This document shows, piece by piece, positions 42,690-52,655 of a DNA stretch of 64,000 nucleotides. Source of the DNA: Variovorax sp. J22G73 (GTDB lineage: Bacteria > Pseudomonadota > Gammaproteobacteria > Burkholderiales > Burkholderiaceae_C); NCBI RefSeq assembly GCF_030317035.1, contig NZ_JASZYK010000009.1, forward strand, positions 1 to 64,000, given 5' to 3'. The position numbers and the translations under genes were made by a program. The notes below the pieces were generated by a model that saw only the letters and a list, made by a program, of their open reading frames with translations, did no database searches and was not told the origin of the DNA. Numbering within the stretch: position 1 is the first letter of the stretch; each line of letters begins with the position of its first letter.

Positions 42690-43688
42690 ATGAAGAAGAC
42701 ATTCCAACCGGGCCGCAGGCAAGCGCTGGCGGCGGCTGCCGCATTCACGATGGCCGCGGCCTGCACGCTGGGCGGCGCGCACGCGCAGGGCAGCTGGCCG
42801 GGCACGCAGCCCATCAAGCTGGTGGTGCCCTTCACCGCGGGCAGCGGCACCGACATCGTCGCGCGGCTGGTGGCCGAGAAGCTGGGGCCCGCGCTGGGCA
42901 CCAGCGTGATCGTCGACAACAAGCCCGGCGCGGGCGGCACGCTGGGCGCGGGGCTCACGGCCAAGGCGCCGGCCGACGGCTACACGCTGCTGGTGCACTC
43001 GGCCGGCCACCTGGTGAACCCGTGGATCTACAAGGGCCTGTCGTACGACACCATCAAGGACTTCGCGGGCGTCACGCCCATGGCCAGCCTGCCCAACGTG
43101 CTGGTCACGGCGCCCTCGCACTTCGCCGACGTGAAAGACCTGGTCGCCAAGGTCAAGGCCAAGCCGGGCAGCTTCAACTACGGCTCGGCGGGCAACGGCT
43201 CGGCCACGCACATGAACGCCGAGGTGTTCCGCCTCGCGGCCGGGCTGGACGCGCAGCACGTGCCCTTTCGCGGCACGCCCGAGGCCATGACCGAGGTGAT
43301 GGCCGGGCGCGTGGACTGGTTCTTCGCGCCCATGGTGTCGGCGCTGCCGCTGATCCAGAGCGGCAAGCTGCAGGCGCTGGCGGTGGGCACGGGCAAGCGC
43401 TCGTCGGCGCTGCCCAATGCGCCGACCACGGTGGAGGCCGGCGTGCCGGGCTCGGAGTACCTGTTCTGGGTCGGGCTGTTCGCGCCCGCGAAGACGCCGC
43501 AGCCCGTGGTCGACCGGCTGCAGGCCGAGGTCGCGAAGATCATGGTGTCGCCGGAGCTGAAGGAGCGGCTGGAAAAGCTGGGCGCCGAGCCCTTCACCAT
43601 GCCGTCCGCGCAGTTCAACAAGTTCATCGTCGACGAGACGGCCAAGGCCCAGCAGGTCGTGAAGGCCGCCAGTATCAAGGTGGACTGA
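42690..43688 (+). CDS. Bug-family (TctC-like) solute-binding protein
   Basis: A 332-residue periplasmic binding protein of the tripartite tricarboxylate/Bug family, very common in Burkholderiales. The signal peptide ends near GGAHAQG (about residue 33). Family sequence includes KLVVPFTAGSGTDIVAR and GAGGTLGAG near 49-86. It probably captures a carboxylate substrate or product of the pathway. No TctA/TctB membrane proteins are adjacent, as usual for Bug genes. The start has GGAGACAAG upstream. The amidohydrolase begins 1 bp after its stop. Confidence 0.93.
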   Translation: MKKTFQPGRRQALAAAAAFTMAAACTLGGAHAQGSWPGTQPIKLVVPFTAGSGTDIVARLVAEKLGPALGTSVIVDNKPGAGGTLGAGLTAKAPADGYTLLVHSAGHLVNPWIYKGLSYDTIKDFAGVTPMASLPNVLVTAPSHFADVKDLVAKVKAKPGSFNYGSAGNGSATHMNAEVFRLAAGLDAQHVPFRGTPEAMTEVMAGRVDWFFAPMVSALPLIQSGKLQALAVGTGKRSSALPNAPTTVEAGVPGSEYLFWVGLFAPAKTPQPVVDRLQAEVAKIMVSPELKERLEKLGAEPFTMPSAQFNKFIVDETAKAQQVVKAASIKVD

Positions 43689-43689
43689 C

Positions 43690-45384
43690 ATGGCACGCTC
43701 CACCGCCCTCAACTTCGTCACCGCGGCGGCGCTGGCCGCCGGCTTGCTGCTGCCAGTGGCCGGGCAGGCACAGGCGCAGGCGGCCGACCTCGTCGTCACC
43801 AACGCCAGGATCGCCACGCTCGACGCGGCCGGCAGCACCGCGCAGGCCATGGCCGTGCGCGACGGGCGCATCGTGGCCGTGGGCAGCGCCGCGCAGATGG
43901 GCGCGCTCTCGGGCCCGCTCACGCGCACCGTCGACGCGGGCGGCCGCACGGTGATTCCCGGGCTCATCGACTCGCACATGCACGCGGTGCGCGCCGCGCT
44001 GAGCTACTCCACCGAAGTCAACTGGATCGGCGCGGGCACCATCGCCGAGGCCATGGCGCGCATTCGCACCGCCGCTGCGCAGGCACGCCCCGGCGGCTGG
44101 CTGATCGTGGCGGGCGGGTGGACCGAGCAGCAGTTCGCCGAGCGCCGCCGGCCCACGCTGGCCGAGCTGCAGGAGGCCGCGCCGAACCACCCGGTGTACG
44201 TGCAGCTCTTCTACGAAGCGGTGGTGATGACGCCCAAGGCGCTCGAGGTGCTCGGCGTGCCGCCCGGCACGCTGCCCGCCAACATGAAGCCTTCGCCCGA
44301 CGGCGCGCCGGGCTGGATGACCGGCGACATCGTCGGCATCTCGGCCCTGTTCGACAAGCTGCCCAAGCCCACCTACGACGACAACGTGGCGGGCACGCGC
44401 GCCTTCTTCACCGAGCTGAACCGCCTGGCCATCACCGGCCTGGTGGACCCGGGCGGCTTCAGCATCGCGCCTTCGCAGTACGCGGCGCTGTTCGAGCTGT
44501 GGCGCGAGAAGGCGCTGACGCTGCGCGTGGCCTACAGCGTGTTCGCGCAGAAGCCCGGCGCCGAGCTGCAGGAGTTTCGCGATCTCACGCAGATGCTGCC
44601 CATGGGCTTCGGCGACGACATGCTCAAGTTCAACGGCCTGGGCGAACGCGTGACGCTCGCGATGTACAACAACAACTTCCCCGACGAGGCGGTGAAGGCC
44701 AAGTTCTACGAGCTCGTCAAATGGGCCGCGCAGCGCAAGCTCGCCGTGACCATCCACTGGCAGGAGAACGGCTCGGTGGAACACCTGCTCGGGCTGTACG
44801 AGAAGCTGAACGCCGAGGTGCCGATCAACGGTCTGCGCTGGTCCATTGCCCACCTGGACGACGCCTCGCCCGAGACGCTCGCGCGCATGAAGGCGCTGGG
44901 CATCGGCTGGACCATGCAAGACGCCATGTACTTCCAGGGCGACCGCGCGCTCGCCGTGCGCGGCGAGGCGGCGCGGCGCATGCCGCCCATCGGCACCGCG
45001 CTGCGCGCCGGCGTGAACGTGGGCGCGGGCACCGACGCGCACCGCGTGGCCTCGTACAACCCCTTCGTGGCCCTGCAGTGGATGCTCGACGGCAAGACCG
45101 TGAGCGGCAAGGCGATGCGCGGGCCCGACGAAACGCCCACGCGCGAACAGGCGCTGCGGCTGTACACGGCGGGCAGCGCATGGTTCAGCTCCGACGAGGG
45201 CAAACGCGGCACGCTGGAAGTGGGAAAGCTCGCGGACTTCGCGGTGCTCGACCAGGATTTCTTCAGCGTGCCGGTGGAGCGCATCGGCAAGACGACCTCG
45301 CTGATGACGGTGGTGGGCGGGCGCGTGGTGTACGCGGCGCGGCCCTTCGCGGCGGCGACCGCCTCGGTGGCCTCCGCCCCTTAG
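43690..45384 (+). CDS. Exported amidohydrolase (YtcJ-like, Amidohydro_3)
   Basis: A 564-residue metal-dependent hydrolase with a signal peptide ending near AQAQA (about residue 31). The metal motif is H96-x-H98 (GLIDSHMHA), with the later metal-ligand Asp in GAGTDAHRVA (GTDAHR near 443-448). It probably cleaves an amide, ester or cyclic substrate in the periplasm, generating what the Bug protein binds. It is the last operon gene. Its stop codon is interleaved with that of the convergent RidA gene: TTAG at 45381-45384 carries both. Confidence 0.9.
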   Translation: MARSTALNFVTAAALAAGLLLPVAGQAQAQAADLVVTNARIATLDAAGSTAQAMAVRDGRIVAVGSAAQMGALSGPLTRTVDAGGRTVIPGLIDSHMHAVRAALSYSTEVNWIGAGTIAEAMARIRTAAAQARPGGWLIVAGGWTEQQFAERRRPTLAELQEAAPNHPVYVQLFYEAVVMTPKALEVLGVPPGTLPANMKPSPDGAPGWMTGDIVGISALFDKLPKPTYDDNVAGTRAFFTELNRLAITGLVDPGGFSIAPSQYAALFELWREKALTLRVAYSVFAQKPGAELQEFRDLTQMLPMGFGDDMLKFNGLGERVTLAMYNNNFPDEAVKAKFYELVKWAAQRKLAVTIHWQENGSVEHLLGLYEKLNAEVPINGLRWSIAHLDDASPETLARMKALGIGWTMQDAMYFQGDRALAVRGEAARRMPPIGTALRAGVNVGAGTDAHRVASYNPFVALQWMLDGKTVSGKAMRGPDETPTREQALRLYTAGSAWFSSDEGKRGTLEVGKLADFAVLDQDFFSVPVERIGKTTSLMTVVGGRVVYAARPFAAATASVASAP

Positions 45385-45779
45385 TGGCAGGCGGCGATGC
45401 AGTCGATCTCGATGTCGAAGCGCCCCGGCCACGCGGGCACGCACACGAAGATGCGCGCGGGCGGGTCCTTCGGAAAGTAGCGCGCATAGATCGCGTTGAC
45501 CGCCGCGAACTTCTCCACCGAGGTGCAGTACACGTTGCACTTGAGCACCTGCGCGAGCGAGGAGCCGGCGGCTTCCAGGCACTGCTGGAGCTGCGCGAGC
45601 ACCAGCTCGGCCTGCCGCTCCAGCGTCGCATTCAGCACCACCTCACCGGTGGCCGGGTCGAACGGCGGCAGGCCCGACACGTAGACCGTGCCGGCATGCC
45701 GGGTGACGACCGACACCGGCGCCTTCCAGTTGTCCAGCCAGCTCGACAGGGGTTCGACGCGGATGACTTCTCGCTTCAT
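45381..45779 (-). CDS. RidA/YjgF/YER057c-family protein
   Basis: A 132-residue trimeric RidA-superfamily protein. Family blocks are VYVSGLPPFDPATGEVV near 32-48, VLKCNVYCTSVEKFAAVNAIYA in part near 78-99, and the C-terminal PGRFDIEIDCIA with the putative carboxylate-binding Arg. RidA proteins deaminate reactive enamines/imines; subgroup members act in catabolism. The start is the ATG at 45779. It is the last gene of a possible transcript that includes the glycosylase and PEP-mutase-like genes, and could detoxify the 2-aminoacrylate made by the serine dehydratase upstream. Confidence 0.88.
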   Translation of the reverse strand: MKREVIRVEPLSSWLDNWKAPVSVVTRHAGTVYVSGLPPFDPATGEVVLNATLERQAELVLAQLQQCLEAAGSSLAQVLKCNVYCTSVEKFAAVNAIYARYFPKDPPARIFVCVPAWPGRFDIEIDCIAACH

Positions 45780-45796
45780 GGGGAACGCAGCTTTCT

Positions 45797-46432
45797 TCAG
45801 GGAATGGCGTTCGATGGTGCCGGCGATGTGGCGGGCTCGCTTCGGCCTGCGACGAAACGTGGCGCCAGTGCCTGCCGCACCCGCTCGCGCAGCACCGGCA
45901 GCACCTCGCTCTCGAACCACGGGTGGTGCTTGAACCAGCCCGTGTTGCGCGGCGACGGATGCGGCAACGGAATGAAGCGCGGCGCGTAGTCCGCGAAAGC
46001 CTCGACCGTTTCCGTGACGCCGCCGCGCGCCCTGCTGCCCAGCAGGTGGCGCTGCGCGTACTGGCCGACCAGCAGCGTCAGCTCCACGTGCGGCATCTGC
46101 GCCAGCAGGCGCTGCTGCCACAGCGGGGCGCACTCCTTGCGCGGCGGCAGGTCGCCGCTGGTGCCGCGGCCGGGGTAGCAGTAACCCATGGGCACGAGCG
46201 CGATGCGCGTGGCGTCGTAGAAGGTGTCGCGCTCCACGCCGAGCCAGCGGCGCAGCTGGTCGCCGCTCTTGTCGTCCCAGGGCACGCCCGTCTGGTGCAC
46301 GGTGAGGCTGGGCGCCTGGCCGACGATGAGCAGCCGCGCGCCCGCGCTGGCCTGCACCACGGGCCGCGGGCCCAGCGGCAGGTGCGCCGCGCAGGCGGTG
46401 CAGGCGCGGATTTCGGTGAGGAGCAGGTCCAT
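45797..46432 (-). CDS. Uracil-DNA glycosylase superfamily protein
   Basis: A 211-residue protein of the uracil-DNA glycosylase superfamily. The N-terminal ACTACAAHLPLGPRPVV region resembles Fe-S type UDGs but only two of the usual four cysteines are evident. The active-site motifs are GQAPS (near 39-43) and HPSPRN (near 162-167). It would remove uracil or a related base from DNA. I chose the ATG at 46432 (MDLLLTEIRA); a frame to 46627 exists and the region just upstream is a 9-bp repeat carrying extra ATGs. It starts 78 bp after the PEP-mutase-like gene. Confidence 0.82.
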   Translation of the reverse strand: MDLLLTEIRACTACAAHLPLGPRPVVQASAGARLLIVGQAPSLTVHQTGVPWDDKSGDQLRRWLGVERDTFYDATRIALVPMGYCYPGRGTSGDLPPRKECAPLWQQRLLAQMPHVELTLLVGQYAQRHLLGSRARGGVTETVEAFADYAPRFIPLPHPSPRNTGWFKHHPWFESEVLPVLRERVRQALAPRFVAGRSEPATSPAPSNAIP

Positions 46433-46465
46433 CGAGCCCGTCGAACCCATCGAACCCATCAACCC
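46430..46465. repeat. Four 9-bp tandem units overlapping the glycosylase start
   Basis: CATCGAGCC, CGTCGAACC, CATCGAACC and CATCAACCC run from 46430 to 46465. On the minus strand three of the units supply ATG codons in the same frame, so copy number would set the number of alternative starts (MGS-type repeats) for the uracil-DNA glycosylase. Confidence 0.75.
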
Positions 46466-46509
46466 GATGACGTCCGCCGGCCCCGCGGCCGGGCGCTTCG
46501 ACGCCACGG

Positions 46510-47391
46510 CTATCCGGCGAACGGGCGGAAGAAGGCGTTCAGCTCGGCGCCCGGCGCCGCGTCCGCGAAGCCGTCGAAGCGGCCCTGGTCGGCCAGCGTG
46601 CGCGCCGCCTGCAGGAAGCCGCCCCATGCGGCGCGCGCCATGCCGCCGCCCACGCTCACGCGGCGCACGCCCAGCTCGGCGATGTCCACCATCGTCAGCT
46701 CGCTGGTGCCGCTCACCAGCAGGTTGACGGGCTTGCCGCCGGCCACGGCGACCACGGCGGCGATCTGCTCGCGTGTCTTGATGCCGGGCGCGTAGAGGCA
46801 GTCGGCGCCCGCGTCGGCATAGGCCTTCAGCCGCGCGAGGGTGTCGTCCAGGTCGGGCCGGCCGGCGAAGAAGTTCTCGGCGCGGCCGATGAGCATCACG
46901 TCGGCACCGCTCGCGTCGATGGCCTGGCGCGCGGCGCGCAGGCGCTCGACCGCCACGTCGATGGCAAAGAGCGGCTGCGCCGCGTTCCCGGTCGAGTCCT
47001 CGATGGACAGGCCCGCCACGCCGGTGTCGACGGCCAGCCGCACGCTCTCGGCGACGCCTTTGGCATCGGCGGCGAAACCGTTCTCGAAGTCGGCGTTCAC
47101 CGGCAGGTTCGTGGCCTCAACCAGTTCGCGCAGGTGCGCGAGGATGAGCTCGCGCGACATCGCGCCGTCGGCCTGCCCGTGCGACCACGCGAAGCCCGAG
47201 CTGGTGGTGGCCAGCGCCTTGAAGCCAAGGCCCTCGAGGTAGCGCGCGCTGCCGGTGTCCCAGGGGTTCGGAATGACGAAGCAGCCTTGCTGGTGGAGCG
47301 CGCGGAAGTCGGCGCGCTTCTGGGCCACGGTGCGGGTCGCCTGGATCGGGCGGGGGGTGCTGGTGATGGGGCTGGTCGTGGGGCTGGTCAT
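46510..47391 (-). CDS. Isocitrate lyase/PEP mutase-family protein
   Basis: A 293-residue TIM-barrel protein of the PEP mutase/isocitrate lyase superfamily. Key blocks are NPWDTGSARYLEGLGFKALA near 42-61, VNADFENGFA near 97-106 (metal-binding acidic residues) and GLSIEDST near 126-133. Members act on C-C or C-P bonds alpha to a carboxylate. The KKCG-type catalytic Cys of isocitrate lyase is not seen, so a carboxyphosphoenolpyruvate mutase or oxaloacetate hydrolase-like activity is possible. The N-terminus (TSPTTSPITST) is encoded by a 12-bp tandem repeat. Confidence 0.87.
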   Translation of the reverse strand: MTSPTTSPITSTPRPIQATRTVAQKRADFRALHQQGCFVIPNPWDTGSARYLEGLGFKALATTSSGFAWSHGQADGAMSRELILAHLRELVEATNLPVNADFENGFAADAKGVAESVRLAVDTGVAGLSIEDSTGNAAQPLFAIDVAVERLRAARQAIDASGADVMLIGRAENFFAGRPDLDDTLARLKAYADAGADCLYAPGIKTREQIAAVVAVAGGKPVNLLVSGTSELTMVDIAELGVRRVSVGGGMARAAWGGFLQAARTLADQGRFDGFADAAPGAELNAFFRPFAG

Positions 47392-47397
47392 GGGGCT
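47362..47397. repeat. Three 12-bp tandem units spanning a start codon
   Basis: GGTGATGGGGCT, GGTCGTGGGGCT and GGTCATGGGGCT lie at 47362-47397. They cover the start codon (47389-47391) of the PEP-mutase-like gene and encode its Thr/Ser/Pro-rich N-terminus. Confidence 0.75.
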
Positions 47398-47474
47398 CTC
47401 GTCCTTCTGTGCGTTCTGTGCGGAAACGACAAGCCCCGCATTCTGGACCCACGCCCTGCGCCGGGGCCGCCTCG

Positions 47475-48857
<1,383 letters not shown>

Positions 48858-48864
48858 CAGCGCG

Positions 48865-50058
48865 TCACGCTGGCTGCTGTACGGCCGACTGCTGCACAGG
48901 CAGTTGCTGCTTCACCAGCGCCACCCAGTACGCCGCCCCCAGCGGCAGGATGTTGTCGTTGAAGTCGTAGTACGGGTTGTGCACGTTCGGGTCGTTCGGG
49001 CCCTCGCCCGCGCCGATGCCGATGTAGGCGCCCGGGCGCTTCTGCAGCATGAAGGCGAAGTCTTCCGAGCCCATGGCCGGCGGAATGTCGGTGTGCACCT
49101 GCTCGCGCTCGACCAGGCTGGCCGCGGCGGCGATGGCGGCGTCGGTCTCGGCCGGCGTGTTGACCACGCCGGGGTAGCCGCGGCGGTAGTCCAGCGCCAC
49201 CTTGGCGCCGTGCGTGGCGGCCACGCCGTCGCAGATCTGCTGCATGGCGGCCTGGGTCTTGTCCTGGATGGCCGCCTCCAGCGTGCGCACGGTGCCGCGC
49301 AGCACCACGGTCTCGGGAATCACGTTCCAGGTGTCGCCGCCATGGATCTGCGTGACGCTCACCACGGCCGAGTCGGTGGCGCCGGTGCGCCGGCTCACGA
49401 TGGTCTGCAGCGCGTTGACGAGCTGGGCCGACACCACCACCGAGTCGATGCCGGTCTCGGGCATGGCGCCGTGGCTGCCCTTGCCGGTGACCACGATCTC
49501 GAAGGTGTCGAGAAAGGCCGTCATCGTGCCCTTGCGAATGGCGAACCTGCCGCGCGGCAGGCTCGGAAAGTTGTGCATGCCGTACACGGCGTCGGCCGGG
49601 AACTGGTCGAACAGCCCCTCCTCCACCATCACGCGGCCGCCGCCTTCGTTCTCCTCGGCCGGCTGGAACACGAAGTGCACCGTGCCCTTGAAGGGCTTGT
49701 GGCGCGACAGGTGCTCGGCCGCGCCCAGCAGCATGGCGGTGTGGCCGTCGTGGCCGCAGGCGTGCATCTTGCCCACGCACTTGGACGCATGCGCCTGCGT
49801 GCCCAGCTCCTGCATGTTGAGCGCGTCGAGGTCGGCGCGCAGCGCGATGCTCGGGCCCTCGCCGTTCTTCAGCGTGCCGACCACGCCGGTGCCGGCCAGG
49901 CCGCGGTGCACCGGCAGGCCCATGAGCATCAGCGCGTTGGCGACGACGTTGGCGGTGCGGTGTTCCTCGAAGGCGGTCTCGGGGTTGGCGTGGATGTCGC
50001 GGCGCCAGCTGAGCATGCGGGCGCGGGTGTCTTCGGCGATTTCGGGGTCGCGGTACAT
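48865..50058 (-). CDS. M20-family amidohydrolase (hippurate hydrolase-like)
   Basis: A 397-residue zinc/manganese amidohydrolase. Metal-binding residues are C101-x-H103-D104 (HACGHDGHTAM) and the EE pair in QPAEENEGG near 133-141, with a later His near the C-terminus (MGSEDFAF region). Family members cleave N-acyl amino acids or related amides. It lies between the DUF3100 membrane gene (25 bp upstream) and the serine dehydratase (7 bp downstream), so the three are almost certainly co-transcribed. It probably hydrolyses the compound imported by the DUF3100 protein. Confidence 0.93.
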   Translation of the reverse strand: MYRDPEIAEDTRARMLSWRRDIHANPETAFEEHRTANVVANALMLMGLPVHRGLAGTGVVGTLKNGEGPSIALRADLDALNMQELGTQAHASKCVGKMHACGHDGHTAMLLGAAEHLSRHKPFKGTVHFVFQPAEENEGGGRVMVEEGLFDQFPADAVYGMHNFPSLPRGRFAIRKGTMTAFLDTFEIVVTGKGSHGAMPETGIDSVVVSAQLVNALQTIVSRRTGATDSAVVSVTQIHGGDTWNVIPETVVLRGTVRTLEAAIQDKTQAAMQQICDGVAATHGAKVALDYRRGYPGVVNTPAETDAAIAAAASLVEREQVHTDIPPAMGSEDFAFMLQKRPGAYIGIGAGEGPNDPNVHNPYYDFNDNILPLGAAYWVALVKQQLPVQQSAVQQPA

Positions 50059-50083
50059 GGCGTGGGTCTCTCGTGGGTGGTTG

Positions 50084-51463
50084 TCAGTGGAAGAATTCGG
50101 CGATCAAGGTCGCGCCCAGGAAGGTGCCGGCGGTGGCGGTCAGCGACACCACCACGATGCGCCAGCCCAGCTGGCGGAACACCGGCAGGTCCTTCGCGAC
50201 CGAGAAACCGGCCAGCGCCAGCACCGGCGTGGTGAAGGCCAGGAAGTTGAGCTTGGAGGTGATGCCGATCAGCGCGTCGGAGAACGGGAACAGGCCCGGA
50301 ATGCCCACCACGGTGGCCACCACCGACAGCACCAGCACCATGGGCAGGCGCGGCGCGAGCCGCTTGATGCCCTCGACCACCAGCGCGATGAGCACCACCG
50401 CGGCCATGCCTTCGAGCGACACCAGCACCGGCACCTTGTAGGTCAGCGAGTTGCCGATGAGCACGCCGCAGCCCACCACCGCCCAGGCGATGAGCGTGTC
50501 GCGCAAGGGCAGCGCGCCGCCGTGCGCCACGCTCACCTGCGACATGGCGGCGGTGTCCGCGGCGTCCTGCGCGCCGCGCTTCGAAATGCGCCCCAGCACC
50601 GGCTCCAGCTTGCCGTACAGCCACGAGCACAGCGGCAGCGACAGGAACAGCGTGAAGTAGAAGCCGGCCACGGTGGTCAGCAGGTTCGAGGCGGCGGCAA
50701 TGGCCGTGAGCTGCGGCAGCATGTCGGCCGGCTGCTGCGCGGCGATGGCGCCCAGCGCGGCGGCCATGAGGCTGCCCGAGCCCACGCCGGCGCCCATGGC
50801 CAGCGAGCGCGGATCGAAGATGTGCAGGCTGGCGATGAAGCCCGCCAGCACCGCGATGAACAGCGCCCCCAGCACCGTGCCGGTGATGTACTCGGCCAGC
50901 ACGCCGCGGCCCTCGGGCGAGGCCATGCCGTACTTCTCGCCGATGATCACGAGGTTGCCCTCGCGGCCCACCGAGAAGGTGGCGCCCACCGCTTCCCGCT
51001 TGATGCCCAGCAGCAGCGCCAGCGGCAGGCCCAGCGCCAGGGTGCCCAGCGCATGGCCGAACTCCTGGAACAGCAGCGCCCAGCCGGCCTGCTTGATCTG
51101 CGGCAGCGCGGCGCCCACGGTCAGGCCCAGCTTCACGATGAACAGCAGCAGGCCCGCGTTGAGCAGGCCGCCCGCGAACGACTGCTCGGCCGTCGCCACG
51201 CGCACCACGCCGGGCACGCGCCGGTGCGCGATGCCCCACACCGCCGCGATCAGCAGCGCCCACAGCATGGGCAGCAGCGCCACCTTGCCGGGGCCCACGC
51301 TGAACTGCACCGGCCCGATGAGCTCGGCCGCGGCCACGATGGCCAGCGTGACGAGCGCGAGCTTGAGTTTTCCGGAGGCGCGGGCGGCGGGCGCGGCATC
51401 GGCAAGCGCCGAGTGGGCCGGTTGGACCGGGTGGGGAGGGTTGGCGGAGGCGGCAGAGGTCAT
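50084..51463 (-). CDS. DUF3100-family polytopic membrane protein (putative transporter)
   Basis: A 459-residue protein with about ten to twelve hydrophobic helices and a soluble Ala/Pro-rich N-terminus of about 33 residues. Conserved-looking loops are SVGREGNLVIIGEKYGMASPEGRG (in part) and GSGSLMAAALGA, which resemble DUF3100 proteins. That family has no proven function but often sits beside M20 amidohydrolases, as here. An importer of an N-acyl amino acid-like compound is the simplest reading. The start is the ATG at 51463, divergent from the LysR gene at 51593. Confidence 0.82.
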   Translation of the reverse strand: MTSAASANPPHPVQPAHSALADAAPAARASGKLKLALVTLAIVAAAELIGPVQFSVGPGKVALLPMLWALLIAAVWGIAHRRVPGVVRVATAEQSFAGGLLNAGLLLFIVKLGLTVGAALPQIKQAGWALLFQEFGHALGTLALGLPLALLLGIKREAVGATFSVGREGNLVIIGEKYGMASPEGRGVLAEYITGTVLGALFIAVLAGFIASLHIFDPRSLAMGAGVGSGSLMAAALGAIAAQQPADMLPQLTAIAAASNLLTTVAGFYFTLFLSLPLCSWLYGKLEPVLGRISKRGAQDAADTAAMSQVSVAHGGALPLRDTLIAWAVVGCGVLIGNSLTYKVPVLVSLEGMAAVVLIALVVEGIKRLAPRLPMVLVLSVVATVVGIPGLFPFSDALIGITSKLNFLAFTTPVLALAGFSVAKDLPVFRQLGWRIVVVSLTATAGTFLGATLIAEFFH

Positions 51464-51542
51464 GGGGTGTGGGCTTCTTCTGGCGGAATGCGGGCGAGTT
51501 TCTGTCGCCCGGGCTCTTGCATCAATGACCGTAAATCGGGAT

Positions 51543-51558
51543 ATTCGATGCATCAAAT
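51543..51558. promoter_or_regulatory. Candidate LysR operator ATTCGATGCATCAAAT
   Basis: A 16-bp dyad with seven of eight positions matching between the arms and a GATGCATC core. It lies in the 129-bp gap between the divergent DUF3100 and LysR genes, 35-50 bp upstream of the LysR start. Confidence 0.55.
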
Positions 51559-51592
51559 GCAACACTCGACGCGAACACCAGGAGACCGCGCC

Positions 51593-52564
51593 ATGGACGA
51601 CAAGCTCGACACGCGCCGCGTGCGCTACTTCATGCAGGTGCTGGACAGCGGCTCGGTGCGCGGCGCCGCCGACGTGCTCGACATGGACCCCTCGGCCGTG
51701 AGCCGCGCCATCGGCCTGCTCGAGCAGGAGTGCGGCGTGCCCCTGCTGGAGCGCCACGGGCGCGGCGTGGTGCCCACCGACGCCGGGCAGATGCTGGCCG
51801 GCTACGTGCGCCGCCAGAACAGCCAGAAGCAGCACCTGATGGCGCAGATGGACAGCATCCGCAAGATCGAGCGCGGCCACATCGACGTGGTGGCCGGCGA
51901 GGGTTATGTGGACTGGCTGATGCGCCACAGCCTGCGCGACTTCATGACCACGCACCCGAAGATCACCATCGACCTGGACGTGGCCAGCACCGACGAGATC
52001 GTGCAGCGCGTGGTCGAGGAGCGCGCCCACATCGGCATGCTGTTCCAGCCGCCGAAGGACGAGCGGCTCACCTCGCACCAGAGCCACCCGCAGCCCATCC
52101 AGGCGCTGGTGCTGGCCAGCCACCCGCTGGCGCGGCTGGGCCGCCCGCTGAAGCTCGCCGACCTGCTGCCCTACCCCGGCGCCACGCTGCACCGCAACTT
52201 CGGCGTGCGCCAGCACATCGAGGCGGCCGAGGTGAGCGAGGGCGTGCGGCTGCCCTCGCTGCTGACCACCACCTCGTTCAGCGCGCTGGGGCACTTCGTG
52301 TCGGCGGGGCTGGGGTATTCGCTGGGCACGCGCATTTCGCTCACGCCGAGCGCCACGCACCCGGAGCTGGTCGAGCTGCCCATGAAGAACCCGCTGCTGT
52401 CGCAGGGCCGCTCGCACATCGTGTCGCGCCACGGGCGCATGCTGTCGCCGGCCGCGGCGGAGCTGCTGCGCTGCGTGGTGGCCGACATGCGGCGCTACGC
52501 GGAGCTGACGACGCCGGGCCTGGAGAAGCGGCCGGCCCCGCGCCGGCGCAGCGTGGCCGCATGA
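51593..52564 (+). CDS. LysR-family regulator of the DUF3100/M20/sdaA operon
   Basis: A 323-residue LysR-type regulator starting at the ATG at 51593 (MDDKLDTRRVRYFMQVLDSG), with GGAG upstream. The helix-turn-helix is at about 20-43 (GSVRGAADVLDMDPSAVSRAI) and the effector domain at about 95-300. It is divergent from the DUF3100 operon and separated from it by the dyad at 51543-51558, so it is the expected local regulator. Confidence 0.92.
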   Translation: MDDKLDTRRVRYFMQVLDSGSVRGAADVLDMDPSAVSRAIGLLEQECGVPLLERHGRGVVPTDAGQMLAGYVRRQNSQKQHLMAQMDSIRKIERGHIDVVAGEGYVDWLMRHSLRDFMTTHPKITIDLDVASTDEIVQRVVEERAHIGMLFQPPKDERLTSHQSHPQPIQALVLASHPLARLGRPLKLADLLPYPGATLHRNFGVRQHIEAAEVSEGVRLPSLLTTTSFSALGHFVSAGLGYSLGTRISLTPSATHPELVELPMKNPLLSQGRSHIVSRHGRMLSPAAAELLRCVVADMRRYAELTTPGLEKRPAPRRRSVAA

Positions 52565-52655
52565 CGGGCGCGGGCGCTTCACGCGGAACCTTCATGCCGG
52601 CCCTTCATGCCGGCACGTTGCGCGCGCCGGCCCTTCGGTGTTCTGATCGGGCCCC

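Noticed and set aside
45797..46627. Longer uracil-DNA glycosylase start at 46627
   Set aside because: The extra residues are Arg/Gly-rich and antisense to the PEP-mutase-like gene; family similarity begins at MDLLLTEIRA.
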